From: Bacteroides sp. UBA1773 | Lineage (GTDB): Bacteria; Bacteroidota; Bacteroidia; Bacteroidales; Bacteroidaceae | Assembly: GCA_002315285.1 (NCBI GenBank) | Contig: DCGR01000009.1 | Coordinates: 1 to 64,000, forward strand | Reading direction: 5' to 3' | Length of the DNA stretch: 64,000 nucleotides | Shown: in pieces, positions 25,314 through 34,206 of the stretch | Position numbering within the stretch: the first letter of the stretch is position 1 | Layout: each line of letters opens with the position of its first letter | The notes under the pieces: model-generated | Databases searched by the model: none | What the model saw: the letters and a program-made list of their open reading frames with translations, nothing else | What the model was told of the DNA's origin: nothing | Translations under genes and position numbers: made by a program

Positions 25314-25894
25314 CAACAATTATTGACTACGATACTGGTAATCTTCGATCGGTATGCAATGCCTTACAACGCATCGGAGTGGAATATGTCGTAACGGACC
25401 AGCCCGAATTAATTCGTCGGGCAGACCATGTGGTGATGCCTGGAGTAGGTGAGGCATCGAGCGCCATGCAGAAACTGCGCGAACGTGGCTTGAGCGAAAT
25501 GATCAGTACACTCACCCAACCCGTATTGGGTATTTGTATCGGAATGCAACTCATGTGTGAACATAGTGAAGAGGGTAATGCCGAGTGCTTGGGCATTTTC
25601 CCGACACAGGTAAAACGCTTTGCAGTCAGTCCTGGAGTCAAAGTGCCTCACATGGGATGGAATCGAATTGCGGATTTGCGCACCCCTTTATTTGCCGATG
25701 TGCGAGAAGGTGATTTCGTGTATTTTGTACATTCTTATGCTCCCATGCTTTGTAGTGCATCCATCGCTACAAGCGAAAATGGAGTTGCTTTTTCAGCTGC
25801 TTTGCATAAGGATAATTTTTATGGCACCCAGTTTCATCCTGAGAAGAGTGGAAGCATCGGAGAACAGATATTGAAAAATTTTATGGCTTTATGA
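25310..25894 (+). CDS. hisH: Imidazole glycerol phosphate synthase glutaminase subunit HisH
   Basis: HisH releases ammonia from glutamine for HisF. This class I glutamine amidotransferase has the nucleophile in GICIGMQLM (Cys about residue 77) and the His-Glu pair in GTQFHPEKSG. PGVGEASSAM gives the oxyanion-strand region. At 194 residues it has the normal length. The start overlaps hisB as ATGA, and the end overlaps hisA in the same way. Confidence 0.95.
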   Translation: MTTIIDYDTGNLRSVCNALQRIGVEYVVTDQPELIRRADHVVMPGVGEASSAMQKLRERGLSEMISTLTQPVLGICIGMQLMCEHSEEGNAECLGIFPTQVKRFAVSPGVKVPHMGWNRIADLRTPLFADVREGDFVYFVHSYAPMLCSASIATSENGVAFSAALHKDNFYGTQFHPEKSGSIGEQILKNFMAL

Positions 25895-26619
25895 TGACAC
25901 TGATTCCTGCAATTGATTTGATTAATGGGCGTTGTGTTCGCCTTACGAAAGGTGATTATACCGCTAAAACGGAATATGCTGCCAATCCAGTTGATATGGC
26001 CAGGATGTTTGCTGATTGTGGAATCACACGTTTGCATCTGGTTGATTTGGATGGTGCTAAAGCCAGCGAACCCCGAAACCTTGCCGTGTTGGAACAAATT
26101 TGTGCGGCCACCACGCTCGAAGTGGAATGGGGAGGGGGAGTTAAAACCACTGCTACCTTGCGCGACGTGATGAATGCTGGTGCACGGTATGTCATTTGCG
26201 GGAGCATTGCGGTGGATGATGAGAGCCTCTGCATGGAATGGCTATCGGCTTATGGTGCCGAACATATCATTTTGGGAGCGGATGTGCGTGATGGGATGGT
26301 GAGTACACATGGATGGCAAAAAGACTCATCTGTCAGTTTGTTTGCGTTGGTCGATAAGTATATGGGGCAAGGGTTGCGTCAGGTCATTTGTACCGACATC
26401 AGTCGCGATGGCATGTTGCAAGGCCCGAACTTCGATCTGTACAAGTCTTTGTTGCAGCGTTTCCCCAACATTGAGTTGACGCTGAGTGGAGGAGTCGCAT
26501 CGATGCACGATTTGGATGTGGCTGCTCAGGCTGGTCTGCATCACGCTATTATTGGGAAAGCCATTTACGAAGGGAAAATAACAATGGAGGAGTTACGCTT
26601 ATGGTCGCAAAACGAATAA
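25891..26619 (+). CDS. hisA: ProFAR isomerase HisA
   Basis: HisA isomerises ProFAR to PRFAR on a TIM barrel with two-fold symmetry. [14 protein letters not shown] carries the first catalytic Asp, and [13 protein letters not shown] the second. WGGGVKT and LSGGV are the phosphate-binding Gly motifs. At 242 residues it is typical. The first two codons are both ATG, and the start overlaps hisH by 4 bases. The end overlaps hisF by 19 bases. Confidence 0.94.
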   Translation: MMTLIPAIDLINGRCVRLTKGDYTAKTEYAANPVDMARMFADCGITRLHLVDLDGAKASEPRNLAVLEQICAATTLEVEWGGGVKTTATLRDVMNAGARYVICGSIAVDDESLCMEWLSAYGAEHIILGADVRDGMVSTHGWQKDSSVSLFALVDKYMGQGLRQVICTDISRDGMLQGPNFDLYKSLLQRFPNIELTLSGGVASMHDLDVAAQAGLHHAIIGKAIYEGKITMEELRLWSQNE

Positions 26620-27356
26620 TTCCTTGTCTGGACGTAAAAGATGGTCGTACGGTGAAGGGCATCAACTTCGTTGGGTTGCAGGATGTGGGTGATGCCGTGG
26701 AATTGGGTCGCCATTATGCAATGCAGGGTGCGGATGAATTGGTGTACTTGGACATCAGTGCAAGTTACGAGGGACGACACACGTTTACGGCTTTGGTCGA
26801 ACGCATTGCGCAAAACATCAACATCCCCTTTACGGTGGGAGGGGGGATATCGTGTATGGACGATGCTGCCCGCCTGCTCGATGCCGGTGCCGACAAGATA
26901 AGCATCAATAGTGCAGCGGTGAGAAATCCTGAATTGATCAATGAAATTGCCAGCAAGTATGGCAGCCAGTTTGTGGTATTGGCCATAGATGCCAAGCAAA
27001 TCAATGGAGTGTGGCATGTCACTACTCATGGCGGCAGGCAGCTCACCGAGAAAGAGTTGTACAGCTGGGCTAAGGAAGGTCAGGAAAGAGGTGCTGGTGA
27101 GATCTTGTTCACCTCGATGAATCATGATGGGACACGACAAGGTTATCCATGTGACACTTTTGCAGCATTAGCCGACTCGTTGTCGATTCCCATCATTGCA
27201 TCAGGAGGGGCTGGATGTGTGGCAGATATTGCGGATGTGCTTACTCGCGGAAAGGCCGATGCGGCTTTGGCCGCAAGCATCTTCCATTATGGGGAGATAA
27301 CAGTGAATGAATTGAAAAGACAACTTAACAATCAGAACATAAACGTAAGATTATGA
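26601..27356 (+). CDS. hisF: Imidazole glycerol phosphate synthase cyclase subunit HisF
   Basis: HisF condenses PRFAR with ammonia from HisH to give imidazoleglycerol phosphate and AICAR. The barrel shows [18 protein letters not shown] (catalytic Asp), [35 protein letters not shown] (second catalytic Asp) and IASGGAG. At 251 residues it has normal length. The start is nested in the hisA end and the stop overlaps hisIE as ATGA. Confidence 0.95.
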   Translation: MVAKRIIPCLDVKDGRTVKGINFVGLQDVGDAVELGRHYAMQGADELVYLDISASYEGRHTFTALVERIAQNINIPFTVGGGISCMDDAARLLDAGADKISINSAAVRNPELINEIASKYGSQFVVLAIDAKQINGVWHVTTHGGRQLTEKELYSWAKEGQERGAGEILFTSMNHDGTRQGYPCDTFAALADSLSIPIIASGGAGCVADIADVLTRGKADAALAASIFHYGEITVNELKRQLNNQNINVRL

Positions 27357-27952
27357 AATTCGAGGATTTTAATTTATCAAAGAATGCCGATGGCCTGTTG
27401 CCGGTGGTGGTGCAGGATGCTGCGACACTGAAAGTGTTGATGGTGGCATATATGAACAAGGAGGCTTTTGAACGTACGATCGACACTCGAAAAGCCACTT
27501 TCTTTAGCCGCGAACGGCAGACATTGTGGACGAAGGGCGAGACTAGTGGCAATTTTATAGAAGTTGTTGAAATGTATCCTGATTGCGACAACGACACGTT
27601 GCTGCTGATGGGAAAGCCTTTCGGCCCTGCTTGTCACAGAAACACTACCAGCTGTTTCGACACTCCTGACCATGAGGGCTTCATCCGCCATTTGGAGAAA
27701 GTCATTCAAGGACGGCATCAGGAAATGCCGGAGGGACATTACACCACCTACCTGTTCAACAAGGGCGTAAACCGTATGGCACAGAAAGTAGGAGAGGAGG
27801 CAGTCGAAACAGTGATTGAAGCAATCGATGGCAACAAGGAGCGTTACCTGTATGAGGCTTCCGACCTGATGTATCATTTGCTGGTGCTGAATGAGCACAT
27901 GGGGTTTACTTTGGCCGATATGGAAAAGGAATTGTTGAGCCGTCATAAATAA
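27353..27952 (+). CDS. hisI: Bifunctional phosphoribosyl-AMP cyclohydrolase / phosphoribosyl-ATP pyrophosphatase HisIE
   Basis: This fusion carries out steps two and three of the pathway. The N-terminal HisI half has the metal motif [13 protein letters not shown] and the Cys-rich [12 protein letters not shown]. The C-terminal HisE half (about residues 105-199) has the NTP-pyrophosphohydrolase helix motif [13 protein letters not shown] and [12 protein letters not shown]. At 199 residues it matches other fused proteins. It ends the his genes. Its stop overlaps the aroA ATG by one base. Confidence 0.95.
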   Translation: MKFEDFNLSKNADGLLPVVVQDAATLKVLMVAYMNKEAFERTIDTRKATFFSRERQTLWTKGETSGNFIEVVEMYPDCDNDTLLLMGKPFGPACHRNTTSCFDTPDHEGFIRHLEKVIQGRHQEMPEGHYTTYLFNKGVNRMAQKVGEEAVETVIEAIDGNKERYLYEASDLMYHLLVLNEHMGFTLADMEKELLSRHK

Positions 27953-29103
27953 TGATTTCTGTCGTTGCGCCTGGAAAGTGTACGGCTTCTATCCAGTTGC
28001 CTTCCTCAAAGAGTATCAGCAATCGGGTGTTGATTATTCGTGCATTGACGGAATCGCCAGCCGAAGTGTTCAATCTGTCCGTTTGCGATGACACGGAGGT
28101 GTTGCGAAAAGCCCTTTCGTCGCAAAGCGAGGAAATCGATGTGGGCGCAGCAGGGACAGCCTTGAGGTTTCTTACGGCTTATTATGCCATCATGCCTGGC
28201 ATTCATCGTCTGAAAGGAAGTCATCGACTGATGGAACGCCCGATGGCTCCTCTGATTGATGCCCTGCAGCAATTGGGCGCATCTATTGACTTCCCGGTGA
28301 TTCGTGGTTCTCGGTTGTCGGGTGGTCGTGTTGTGCTGCGGGGCGATATAAGTTCGCAGTTCGTTTCGGCCTTGCTCTTGATTGGTCCGATGCTTCCTTT
28401 GGGACTGCATATCGAAATGGTAGGTCGGATAGTGTCACGTCCGTATATCGAATTGACATTGCATTTGATGCGCGTGTTTGGTGCAGACGCGTGTTTCATT
28501 TCCAGTCATGGGTTGTTTGTCGCTCCAGGTCGTTACTGTTCCAAGTCTTTTGAGGTGGAAGCCGATTGGAGTGCCGCTTCGTATTGGTATGCGATGATGG
28601 GACTGAACGATGGTTTCAAGTTCCATTTCCCTGGGCTCTTGTCCAGTAGTGTGCAAGGCGATAGAATTATTGTGGAACTCATGAAGTACGAAGGTGAAGT
28701 GTTGGTCCATGATTTTACGGAAACTCCCGACATCGTACAGACCATGGCCGTATATTGTGTGCTGAAAGGAATGCGATTTGAGTTTTCGGGGTTGCAAAGT
28801 TTGCGTGTGAAAGAAACCGACCGGTTGGTGGCTCTACAAACTGAGCTGGCCAAGTGGGGGTATTGTCTGTCGGTGGCCGATGCAACGTTGTGCTGGCATG
28901 GCGAGCGATGCAATCCTTCCGATGAGCCGATTGAAACGTATGGCGACCATCGCATGGCTATGGCCTTTGCCATCGGAGCGGTAGTAGGTAAGGTCGTTCG
29001 TATTGCTCATCCGGAAGTTGTGAGCAAGTCATATCCATTTTTTTGGAAGGATTTGCAGGAAGTGGGATTTATGATCAATGGAGAAGAATCATGTGGGTCT
29101 TGA
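27952..29103 (+). CDS. aroA: 3-phosphoshikimate 1-carboxyvinyltransferase (EPSP synthase) AroA
   Basis: AroA joins shikimate-3-phosphate and phosphoenolpyruvate in the shikimate pathway. Motifs are LPSSKSISNRVLI near the N-terminus (Lys and Ser bind substrate), GAAGTALRFLTAYYA, RVKETDRLVAL and YGDHRMAMAFAIGA. At 383 residues it is shorter than the common 420-440, but all core motifs are present, so I regard it as whole. Translation is coupled to hisIE and the frame runs 13 bases into the next gene, so aromatic and histidine synthesis may be co-regulated through the his attenuator. Confidence 0.92.
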   Translation: MISVVAPGKCTASIQLPSSKSISNRVLIIRALTESPAEVFNLSVCDDTEVLRKALSSQSEEIDVGAAGTALRFLTAYYAIMPGIHRLKGSHRLMERPMAPLIDALQQLGASIDFPVIRGSRLSGGRVVLRGDISSQFVSALLLIGPMLPLGLHIEMVGRIVSRPYIELTLHLMRVFGADACFISSHGLFVAPGRYCSKSFEVEADWSAASYWYAMMGLNDGFKFHFPGLLSSSVQGDRIIVELMKYEGEVLVHDFTETPDIVQTMAVYCVLKGMRFEFSGLQSLRVKETDRLVALQTELAKWGYCLSVADATLCWHGERCNPSDEPIETYGDHRMAMAFAIGAVVGKVVRIAHPEVVSKSYPFFWKDLQEVGFMINGEESCGS

Positions 29104-29489
29104 TTGTCATTTTGGCCGCCATTACCTTGATTGCAATGCTGATAGGGCATTTGTCGTACAGGTACAAAAAGGAACCGCCTAAAATTATCACCGTTGATAG
29201 TGAGTGCTGTGGTCAGCATGAGGTGTGTGAAAAAGAAAGTTTGTTGGCTGCAGTCAGCAGGGGCGAGATCGAATATTACAATGATGAAGAGTTGGATCGT
29301 TTTCGAGGTTGCCGGTCCGATTCATATTCTTCGGAGGAAGTCGAGGAATTCAGGGAGGTGATGTACACCTGTCGCGAGGAGGAAGTGGCAGGGTGGAGTC
29401 GAAGCTTGCAACTTCGCGGCATTGAGTTGCCTGATGAACTCAAGGATGAATTGTTCTTGATTGTTGGTGAGCGTAGGATGCGTTCGTAA
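29091..29489 (+). CDS. Small membrane-anchored protein of unknown function
   Basis: The ATG at 29091 gives a 132-residue protein that starts MWVLIVILAAITLIAMLIG, a single membrane helix, and continues as a charged cytoplasmic or periplasmic tail. The tail has a Cys/His cluster (ECCGQHEVC, about residues 42-50), an acidic segment (YYNDEELDRF) and a basic C-terminus. It overlaps the aroA end by 13 bases, which supports a real, coupled gene. I do not recognise the family. The Cys/His cluster could bind a metal, but that is inference. Confidence 0.7.
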   Translation: MWVLIVILAAITLIAMLIGHLSYRYKKEPPKIITVDSECCGQHEVCEKESLLAAVSRGEIEYYNDEELDRFRGCRSDSYSSEEVEEFREVMYTCREEEVAGWSRSLQLRGIELPDELKDELFLIVGERRMRS

Positions 29490-29520
29490 GTGAATATGGA
29501 TGATGAACTAAGAAACGGTA

Positions 29521-30342
29521 ATGATGGAGATTCTTCAATATGCTTTCTTTCAACATGCACTTCTGGCAAGTTTGCTTGCCAGTGTGTTATGTGGTTTTGT
29601 CGGTACATACATTGTAACCCGTCGTTTGGTGTTTATCAGTGGTGGCATTACACATGCTTCGTTTGGTGGTATCGGATTGGGCCTGTTTGCAGGCTTTTCT
29701 CCTATTTTGGGCGCTGCTTTGTTCTCCGTTTGTTCGGCTTGTGGCGTACAGTGGCTCAGTCAACAGAAATCCATGCGTGAAGATAGCGCCATTGCTACTG
29801 TGTGGACTGTAGGAATGGCACTGGGAATCATCTTCACGTTTTTGGCTCCGGGATTCACACCCGATATTACGACTTATTTGTTTGGCAATATACTTACGGT
29901 CACGACTGCCGATTTGTGGATGCTTGCCATTTTATGTTTGGTGGTTGTGGCATATTTTGTTTGCAACATACATTTGATTATCCATATCGCTTTTGACCGT
30001 GAATTTGTCTTGTCCCAGCATCTTCCTGTTTTTCGGGTGGAGTATTTCCTGATGGTGCTCATCGCATTGACCATTGTGGCTACTCTACGGATGGTTGGAA
30101 TCGTATTGGTCATTTCGCTGCTTACTTTGCCACAGATGACGGCCAATTTGCTTGTGCTCAGTTTTCGGGGGATTATCCTTTACAGCACGTTAATAGGATT
30201 CTTGAGTTGCTTGGGAGGACTATTCGTCTCCTATCTGCTCAATATTCCATCCGGTGCTTGCATTATTCTGGTAAGCATAACCCTCTACGCGACAGTCAGG
30301 ATCATTGTACCAAAATCACGCATACGGCATGGGGCACCTTGA
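29521..30342 (+). CDS. ABC-3 family metal ion permease (ZnuB/MntB-like)
   Basis: The 273-residue membrane protein has about eight hydrophobic segments and the ABC-3 signature regions VTRRLVFISGGITHASFGGIGLG near the start and LLTLPQMTANLLV late. Relatives import zinc or manganese with an ATPase and a binding protein. Neither partner is encoded in this window, so it must pair with components made elsewhere. It lies 31 bp after the small membrane protein, on the same strand as the his-aroA genes. The tail overlaps the convergent lactonase gene by 41 bp. Confidence 0.87.
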   Translation: MMEILQYAFFQHALLASLLASVLCGFVGTYIVTRRLVFISGGITHASFGGIGLGLFAGFSPILGAALFSVCSACGVQWLSQQKSMREDSAIATVWTVGMALGIIFTFLAPGFTPDITTYLFGNILTVTTADLWMLAILCLVVVAYFVCNIHLIIHIAFDREFVLSQHLPVFRVEYFLMVLIALTIVATLRMVGIVLVISLLTLPQMTANLLVLSFRGIILYSTLIGFLSCLGGLFVSYLLNIPSGACIILVSITLYATVRIIVPKSRIRHGAP

Positions 30343-31384
30343 TGTCGTGGTGTGCGTCGGACAGTAGGCCTGTTTCTACATCTCGGGCAAAAACTTGTAC
30401 CACATCGTTGTCGCGGCAAGCCACAAGCACATATTTTCCATTGGGTGATATGGCAAAATTTCTTGGATGTATGGCTGTGTTCTGGTAGCCTACTTTCTCA
30501 AGTTGCCCACTTTTTGCATCTTGCTTGAAGATGGCAATACCGTCACCTTGCAATCGATTGCTTGCGTATAGGAATTTGCCATCTGGCGAGAAGTGTATGT
30601 CGGCACTTCCACGTGCATATAATGTGTCGGCTTGGATTTCCTGAATCTGCATCAGGTCACCGTTGTTGTAGTCGTAGGCCACTACACTACCCGACAATTC
30701 ATTGATGACGTACATGAAACGATGGTCTTTGGAAAAATCGAAATGGCGGGGACCCGACCCCAAAGGCATCTTTATTTTGGTGGCATTGTAGTCGGCCACC
30801 TTCCCGTTGGCTATGGGGAAGCGATAAATGTAGTCGCCACCCAAATCTATTGCGAACAGGAACTTTCCATCGGGTGAAACCTGAGTGGAATGTAGGTGTG
30901 AGCCTTCCTGACGGGTTGAATCCGGTCCATTTTCCTTGAATTCCAACAAATTTGCTTCTTGCAGGTTCCCTTGCTCATCGATTGGGAACACCGAAATGGT
31001 TCCCGAAGAATAATTGGCCGAAACCACATCCTTGCCCACAATCGTTACGTGGCAAGGACCTCTTCCTTTGGTCAGCTGGCTGTTCCGAAAGTCGAGTGTG
31101 CCTGTTTGCTTGTCGAAATCGAAAGCTGATACGGACGATCCATCCGATTGCTCGCTCACCGAATACACCATTTTCTGGTCGGGTGTCACAGCCAGGAACG
31201 ATGGATTTTTCACTTCTGTGGTCGTTAGGGCCGTTGATGTTCCGTCTTCTTCATTAAAAGTGAATGTGTAGATGCCTTTGCTGTCGGTATCGGTGTAGGT
31301 GCCTACAAGCATGGTCAGGTTGTGGTTGTTCTGCTTGCATCCACATAGTAGTATGCAAAGCAGTAAGATGGAGATTTTGTTCAT
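30302..31384 (-). CDS. Lactonase-like seven-bladed propeller lipoprotein
   Basis: The signal peptide ends with LCGC, so it is an exported lipoprotein. The 345-residue mature part shows the repeated blade pattern of the 6-phosphogluconolactonase (YbhE-type) family, for example FLAVTPDQKMVYSVSE, STQVSPDGKFLFAIDLG, DIHFSPDGKFLYASNRL and NFAISPNGKYVLVACRD. GPRHFDF and GSHLHSTQVS fit the active-face residues of the family. A periplasmic location makes a role in the pentose phosphate pathway unlikely. It more probably opens an extracytoplasmic sugar lactone. It lies convergent to the ABC permease. Confidence 0.82.
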   Translation of the reverse strand: MNKISILLLCILLCGCKQNNHNLTMLVGTYTDTDSKGIYTFTFNEEDGTSTALTTTEVKNPSFLAVTPDQKMVYSVSEQSDGSSVSAFDFDKQTGTLDFRNSQLTKGRGPCHVTIVGKDVVSANYSSGTISVFPIDEQGNLQEANLLEFKENGPDSTRQEGSHLHSTQVSPDGKFLFAIDLGGDYIYRFPIANGKVADYNATKIKMPLGSGPRHFDFSKDHRFMYVINELSGSVVAYDYNNGDLMQIQEIQADTLYARGSADIHFSPDGKFLYASNRLQGDGIAIFKQDAKSGQLEKVGYQNTAIHPRNFAISPNGKYVLVACRDNDVVQVFARDVETGLLSDAHHDIKVPHAVCVILVQ

Positions 31385-31423
31385 GACATTTTATGTGTTT
31401 GAATTGTGGAGTGGCAGAAACCA

Positions 31424-31455
31424 AAAGAGTGATTCTCACAGGAGAACCACTCTTT
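31424..31455 (-). terminator. Hairpin downstream of the DUF4861 gene
   Basis: Positions 31424-31437 pair with 31442-31455 (14 bp, one mismatch) around a 4-base loop. On the minus strand a short T-run follows. It lies just after the stop at 31472 and before the lactonase gene. Confidence 0.6.
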
Positions 31456-31471
31456 GTGTATGTCTTGTAGA

Positions 31472-32701
31472 TTATTGTTCGGCTACGACGCTCACTTGCA
31501 GTGGCGATTGCAAAGCCGTGTGATAAGCTGTCAGGTAGTCAGTCCATGCCTGTTGGTTGGCAAAATCAGATTTTGTCCATCCGTAGCCCCAATAATAAGT
31601 GAAGGCTGTTCCAGGTTTGTAATTCTGCACGCCCATGACGTGTCCCATGGCAGTCCCTAACTTTTCTGCAAACATCACAACATTCGTTTCTTCAAATGCT
31701 GGCAATGTCAGAGCTCCAGGATATACTTTACCATCGTTTCCTACAGGATTCTGTGTCAGGTCTTCGTAGGAGATGAAGCGTTTTTGTCCATCCATTACAT
31801 ACTCCTCAGGATCGGCTTCGCGAAGCGATATGCCAACAGCCAACTTGGTTTCCTTTTGTAGGTTGTCGAATGTTACGACTGTCTTGTTGAGTTGAGAACC
31901 TTTGTCGAGGCTAATCAAGCGTGTTTCGGTGACATTCTCGTTGCCGTCGATACTGATAGGTCCATATACAAGCTTCACAGTAAAACGAAGTGGACCATTG
32001 TCGAGTATTTCGTAAGAATTGTAGCACCACGTATAAACGATGTTGTTCATACTGTCGAGTAGGGCAGGCGTGCAACAACCCAGTGTGGGACCTACTGCAA
32101 AGCAGTCCATTCCTTTCCCATGATCGATATGATAGGAAATGGCACGGCTGATGCTGTCGGCAGCGGCCTTGTTGCCTGCTTCGCGCAGTTCCTTCATCTT
32201 TTTGTGGGTTTCAGGGTTGAGGGCGGTGCCGTAGAGCTCTTCCAGTACAGGTTCTTCTGAAGCATATTTCAGGAATATGTCGAAACCGAATCCTTTTTCA
32301 CCACGGGCTTGCAACGCTGGTCCGTATGTGCGGAAAGCCACGCGGTCGTTCTCCCAGGCCATGTCATCATCGCGTTCGGGGTATTGGCGTCCGCAAGCCA
32401 CTTTTTTCCAGTCTGCGTGTTTGCCTTTCTTCACAGTGTAGGTGGATGTAGCGTTGGCTTGTACGTCGGCATTGAAGATGACCTTGTTGTCATAGGTTAC
32501 TTGATAAGGGATTTCCTCTCCCTTTTCGTTGCAGATTACAAACTCATCACCCAACTGTGCAATCTCTGAAGCGGGGAATTCCACCATCTCGCCCGACCGG
32601 TCGGTGGGTAATGTGTTGGTTACGTTGAGTGTCACTTTCGGGCCACATGCCACACACGTGGCGGCAATCATTGTGGCGACCAATAACTGAATCTTTTTCA
32701 T
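31472..32701 (-). CDS. DUF4861-type lipoprotein
   Basis: I start at ATG 32701 (MKKIQLLVATMIAATCVACGPK), which gives a signal peptide with lipobox VAC before Gly; the open frame runs 12 codons further up. The beta-rich mature region (SEMVEFPASEI, VPYQVTYDNKVIFNADV-type strands, DDDMAWENDRVAFRTYGPAL, HIDHGKGMDCFAVGPTLGC, YYWGYGWTKSDF) resembles the DUF4861 family seen near polysaccharide-degradation genes. No catalytic residues can be assigned with confidence. It follows the beta-barrel gene by 5 bp on the minus strand, so the two are cotranscribed. Confidence 0.75.
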   Translation of the reverse strand: MKKIQLLVATMIAATCVACGPKVTLNVTNTLPTDRSGEMVEFPASEIAQLGDEFVICNEKGEEIPYQVTYDNKVIFNADVQANATSTYTVKKGKHADWKKVACGRQYPERDDDMAWENDRVAFRTYGPALQARGEKGFGFDIFLKYASEEPVLEELYGTALNPETHKKMKELREAGNKAAADSISRAISYHIDHGKGMDCFAVGPTLGCCTPALLDSMNNIVYTWCYNSYEILDNGPLRFTVKLVYGPISIDGNENVTETRLISLDKGSQLNKTVVTFDNLQKETKLAVGISLREADPEEYVMDGQKRFISYEDLTQNPVGNDGKVYPGALTLPAFEETNVVMFAEKLGTAMGHVMGVQNYKPGTAFTYYWGYGWTKSDFANQQAWTDYLTAYHTALQSPLQVSVVAEQ

Positions 32702-32706
32702 GGTCT

Positions 32707-33261
32707 TTAGAAAATATAAGCGGCAGATATTTGCCATGTTTTTGTCTTGACATCAATGTCCTCAAAGCTGTAACTGTTGCTCAGAGGTATCAGGTAGTTG
32801 GCACCTACTTGCAGGTGGTTCAACAATTTTAGTCCAGCTCCGAGGCTTAGTCCCACTTGAGCATCCTTCTTCTTCAGGCCTTCTGATTCTTTGATGTCTT
32901 TGAAATTGAAGAAGAAGTCGGGTCCTGCTGCCAAATATAAACCGGCCAAACTGCCCAGTCCTATGGTGTATTTCAAGTTGACGGGAATCTCCAACCCTGA
33001 TTGCTTGCATTCATCTTTCCCCCTTTGTGAATACAGCAGGGCACCATCAATGCCAATATTGATGATTGGAACTGTAAATTCGGCCATCGGACCAATAAAG
33101 AAACCTGTGGTGTTGTCTGAGTCGAGGTTCGCGTTCCCTTGTGACAAGCTTAGCTTCGCCAAGTTCAAACCGCCTTTTACACCAAATTTCAGTTGTGCTT
33201 GTGCTGGAATTGCAGAAAAGAGCCCAAGAACCAGTGTGCAAAGAATAAATAATTTTTTCAT
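32707..33261 (-). CDS. Small outer-membrane beta-barrel protein (PorT-like)
   Basis: I start at ATG 33261, which gives a 184-residue protein with a clear signal peptide ending PAQAQ. The mature region alternates amphipathic strands (LKFGVKGGLNLAKLSL, FFIGPMAEFTVPIINIGIDGALLYS, LEIPVNLKYTIGLGSLAGLYLAAGPDF) and ends with an aromatic residue, as outer membrane barrels do. This is the common 8-10-strand outer membrane beta-barrel family of Bacteroidetes. No ligand can be guessed. It heads the unit with the DUF4861 lipoprotein. Confidence 0.8.
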   Translation of the reverse strand: MKKLFILCTLVLGLFSAIPAQAQLKFGVKGGLNLAKLSLSQGNANLDSDNTTGFFIGPMAEFTVPIINIGIDGALLYSQRGKDECKQSGLEIPVNLKYTIGLGSLAGLYLAAGPDFFFNFKDIKESEGLKKKDAQVGLSLGAGLKLLNHLQVGANYLIPLSNSYSFEDIDVKTKTWQISAAYIF

Positions 33262-33412
33262 ATCATTTTGTAATTTAATGTCCATGTCAATACTCTTCTT
33301 CATCAAAAATCGTACTACTATACTGCTTATCAATAATGTGGCTATATTAGCTGCATTTCAAGCAAACCTATTTGACGGTAGAAGGCGATGAAAGGCGGAA
33401 GAGAGCATATTT

Positions 33413-33595
33413 TCAATATGTAGGTGCAGGTTCTTCATACAATTGTGTGAATACCTCACGTGCTGGGATGCGGGTAATATTGCCGTTCTCGTCGCATCGC
33501 ACAATCATCTCATTACGCATTGACTTCATACGCAATGTGTTGTATTCGGCTTTTTCCAAACCTTTGACAAGTATATCAAAATCTTTATCCGACAT
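33413..33595 (-). CDS. Small hypothetical protein, 60 residues
   Basis: The protein starts MSDKDFDILVKGLEKAEYNT and ends EEPAPTY. It has no membrane segment, is rich in charged residues and looks soluble. I do not recognise a domain. Codon use is like its neighbours and the frame has no competing longer frame, so I regard it as a probable gene. No clear -7 box lies upstream. It sits beside the palindromic element at 33626-33813. Confidence 0.5.
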   Translation of the reverse strand: MSDKDFDILVKGLEKAEYNTLRMKSMRNEMIVRCDENGNITRIPAREVFTQLYEEPAPTY

Positions 33596-33625
33596 AAGCT
33601 CTTACTTCTTTATAAAGTTCTTTGT

Positions 33626-33813
33626 TTAGTGATGGTTAAATAATAAGTTGGTACGTTTTTGCCTTGGATTGTTGAGATATTTTGAAGTTGGGTTGAAGGA
33701 GCGTAGCGGGCTACGTGACTGAAACTCAGCTTCAAAATAGCCAACAAGATAAGGTAAAGGCGTGCCAGCGTAACTAAACATTTTATACCAAGTTATTTTT
33801 TAATCATCACTAA
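33626..33813. repeat. Long imperfect palindrome (MITE-like element)
   Basis: The 28-bp ends (33626-33653 and 33786-33813) are inverted copies with only three mismatches. The interior continues to pair, for example ATTTTGAAG on the left with CTTCAAAAT on the right, up to a centre at about 33708, where CGTAGC faces GCTACG. The right arm holds about 22 extra bases. No gene is inside. The whole could fold into one hairpin in RNA. This matches a non-autonomous transposon (MITE) or a large structured repeat. No target-site duplication is evident. Confidence 0.65.
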
Positions 33814-33936
33814 GTGAGTTTTTAGCAAAAACACAATGAAGGCAAGAATACAAAAGACCACAATAAACCAACGATACAATCTTCTGTCGTAAGTTTATTC
33901 CATTGGTTATCCGATGCCTAACTGTTATTTTGTGGT

Positions 33937-34158
33937 TTAATACTCTTCCTCGTCGAAGAAAAAGTCCTCTTTGGTGGGATAGTCTGGCCAGATGTCTTCT
34001 ATGCAATCATAGATGTCACCTTCGTCTTCAATCTCTTGGAGGTTTTCAATTACTTCTGCTGGCGCGCACGAACGGATAGCATAGTCGATAAGTTCGTCTT
34101 TGGTTGCTGGCCAGGGTGCATCTTCCAGTTTAGATGCTAATTCTAAGGTCCAATACAT
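33937..34158 (-). CDS. DUF2795 domain protein
   Basis: The 73-residue acidic protein starts MYWTLELASKLEDAPWPAT and ends DFFFDEEEY, a pattern characteristic of the DUF2795 family, which is very conserved in Bacteroidales. The core KDELIDYAIRSCAPAEVIENL is predicted helical. Its molecular role is not known. It is the last gene of the minus-strand run from rpoN but also has its own -7 box. Confidence 0.85.
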   Translation of the reverse strand: MYWTLELASKLEDAPWPATKDELIDYAIRSCAPAEVIENLQEIEDEGDIYDCIEDIWPDYPTKEDFFFDEEEY

Positions 34159-34186
34159 AATTGCTCACGATTTATTGATTTTCGCG

Positions 34187-34194
34187 CAAAAGTA
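34187..34194 (-). promoter_or_regulatory. -7 box for the DUF2795 gene
   Basis: The minus strand reads TACTTTTG (TAnnTTTG), 28 bp before the ATG at 34158. Confidence 0.5.
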
Positions 34195-34206
34195 GAAAAA
34201 AAAATG

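Noticed and set aside
27952..29103. aroA as a truncated pseudogene because of its 383-residue length
   Set aside because: All substrate-binding motifs from the N-terminal SSKS to the C-terminal DHRMAM are present and the frame is open and coupled at both ends.
30302..30342. Tail overlap of the ABC permease and lactonase genes as a possible frameshift or assembly error
   Set aside because: Both reading frames end in complete family sequence, so a real convergent overlap is more likely.
33800..34006. Minus-strand frame of 68 codons at the right end of the palindromic element
   Set aside because: It runs from the DUF2795 gene into the inverted repeat and the peptide has no gene-like features.
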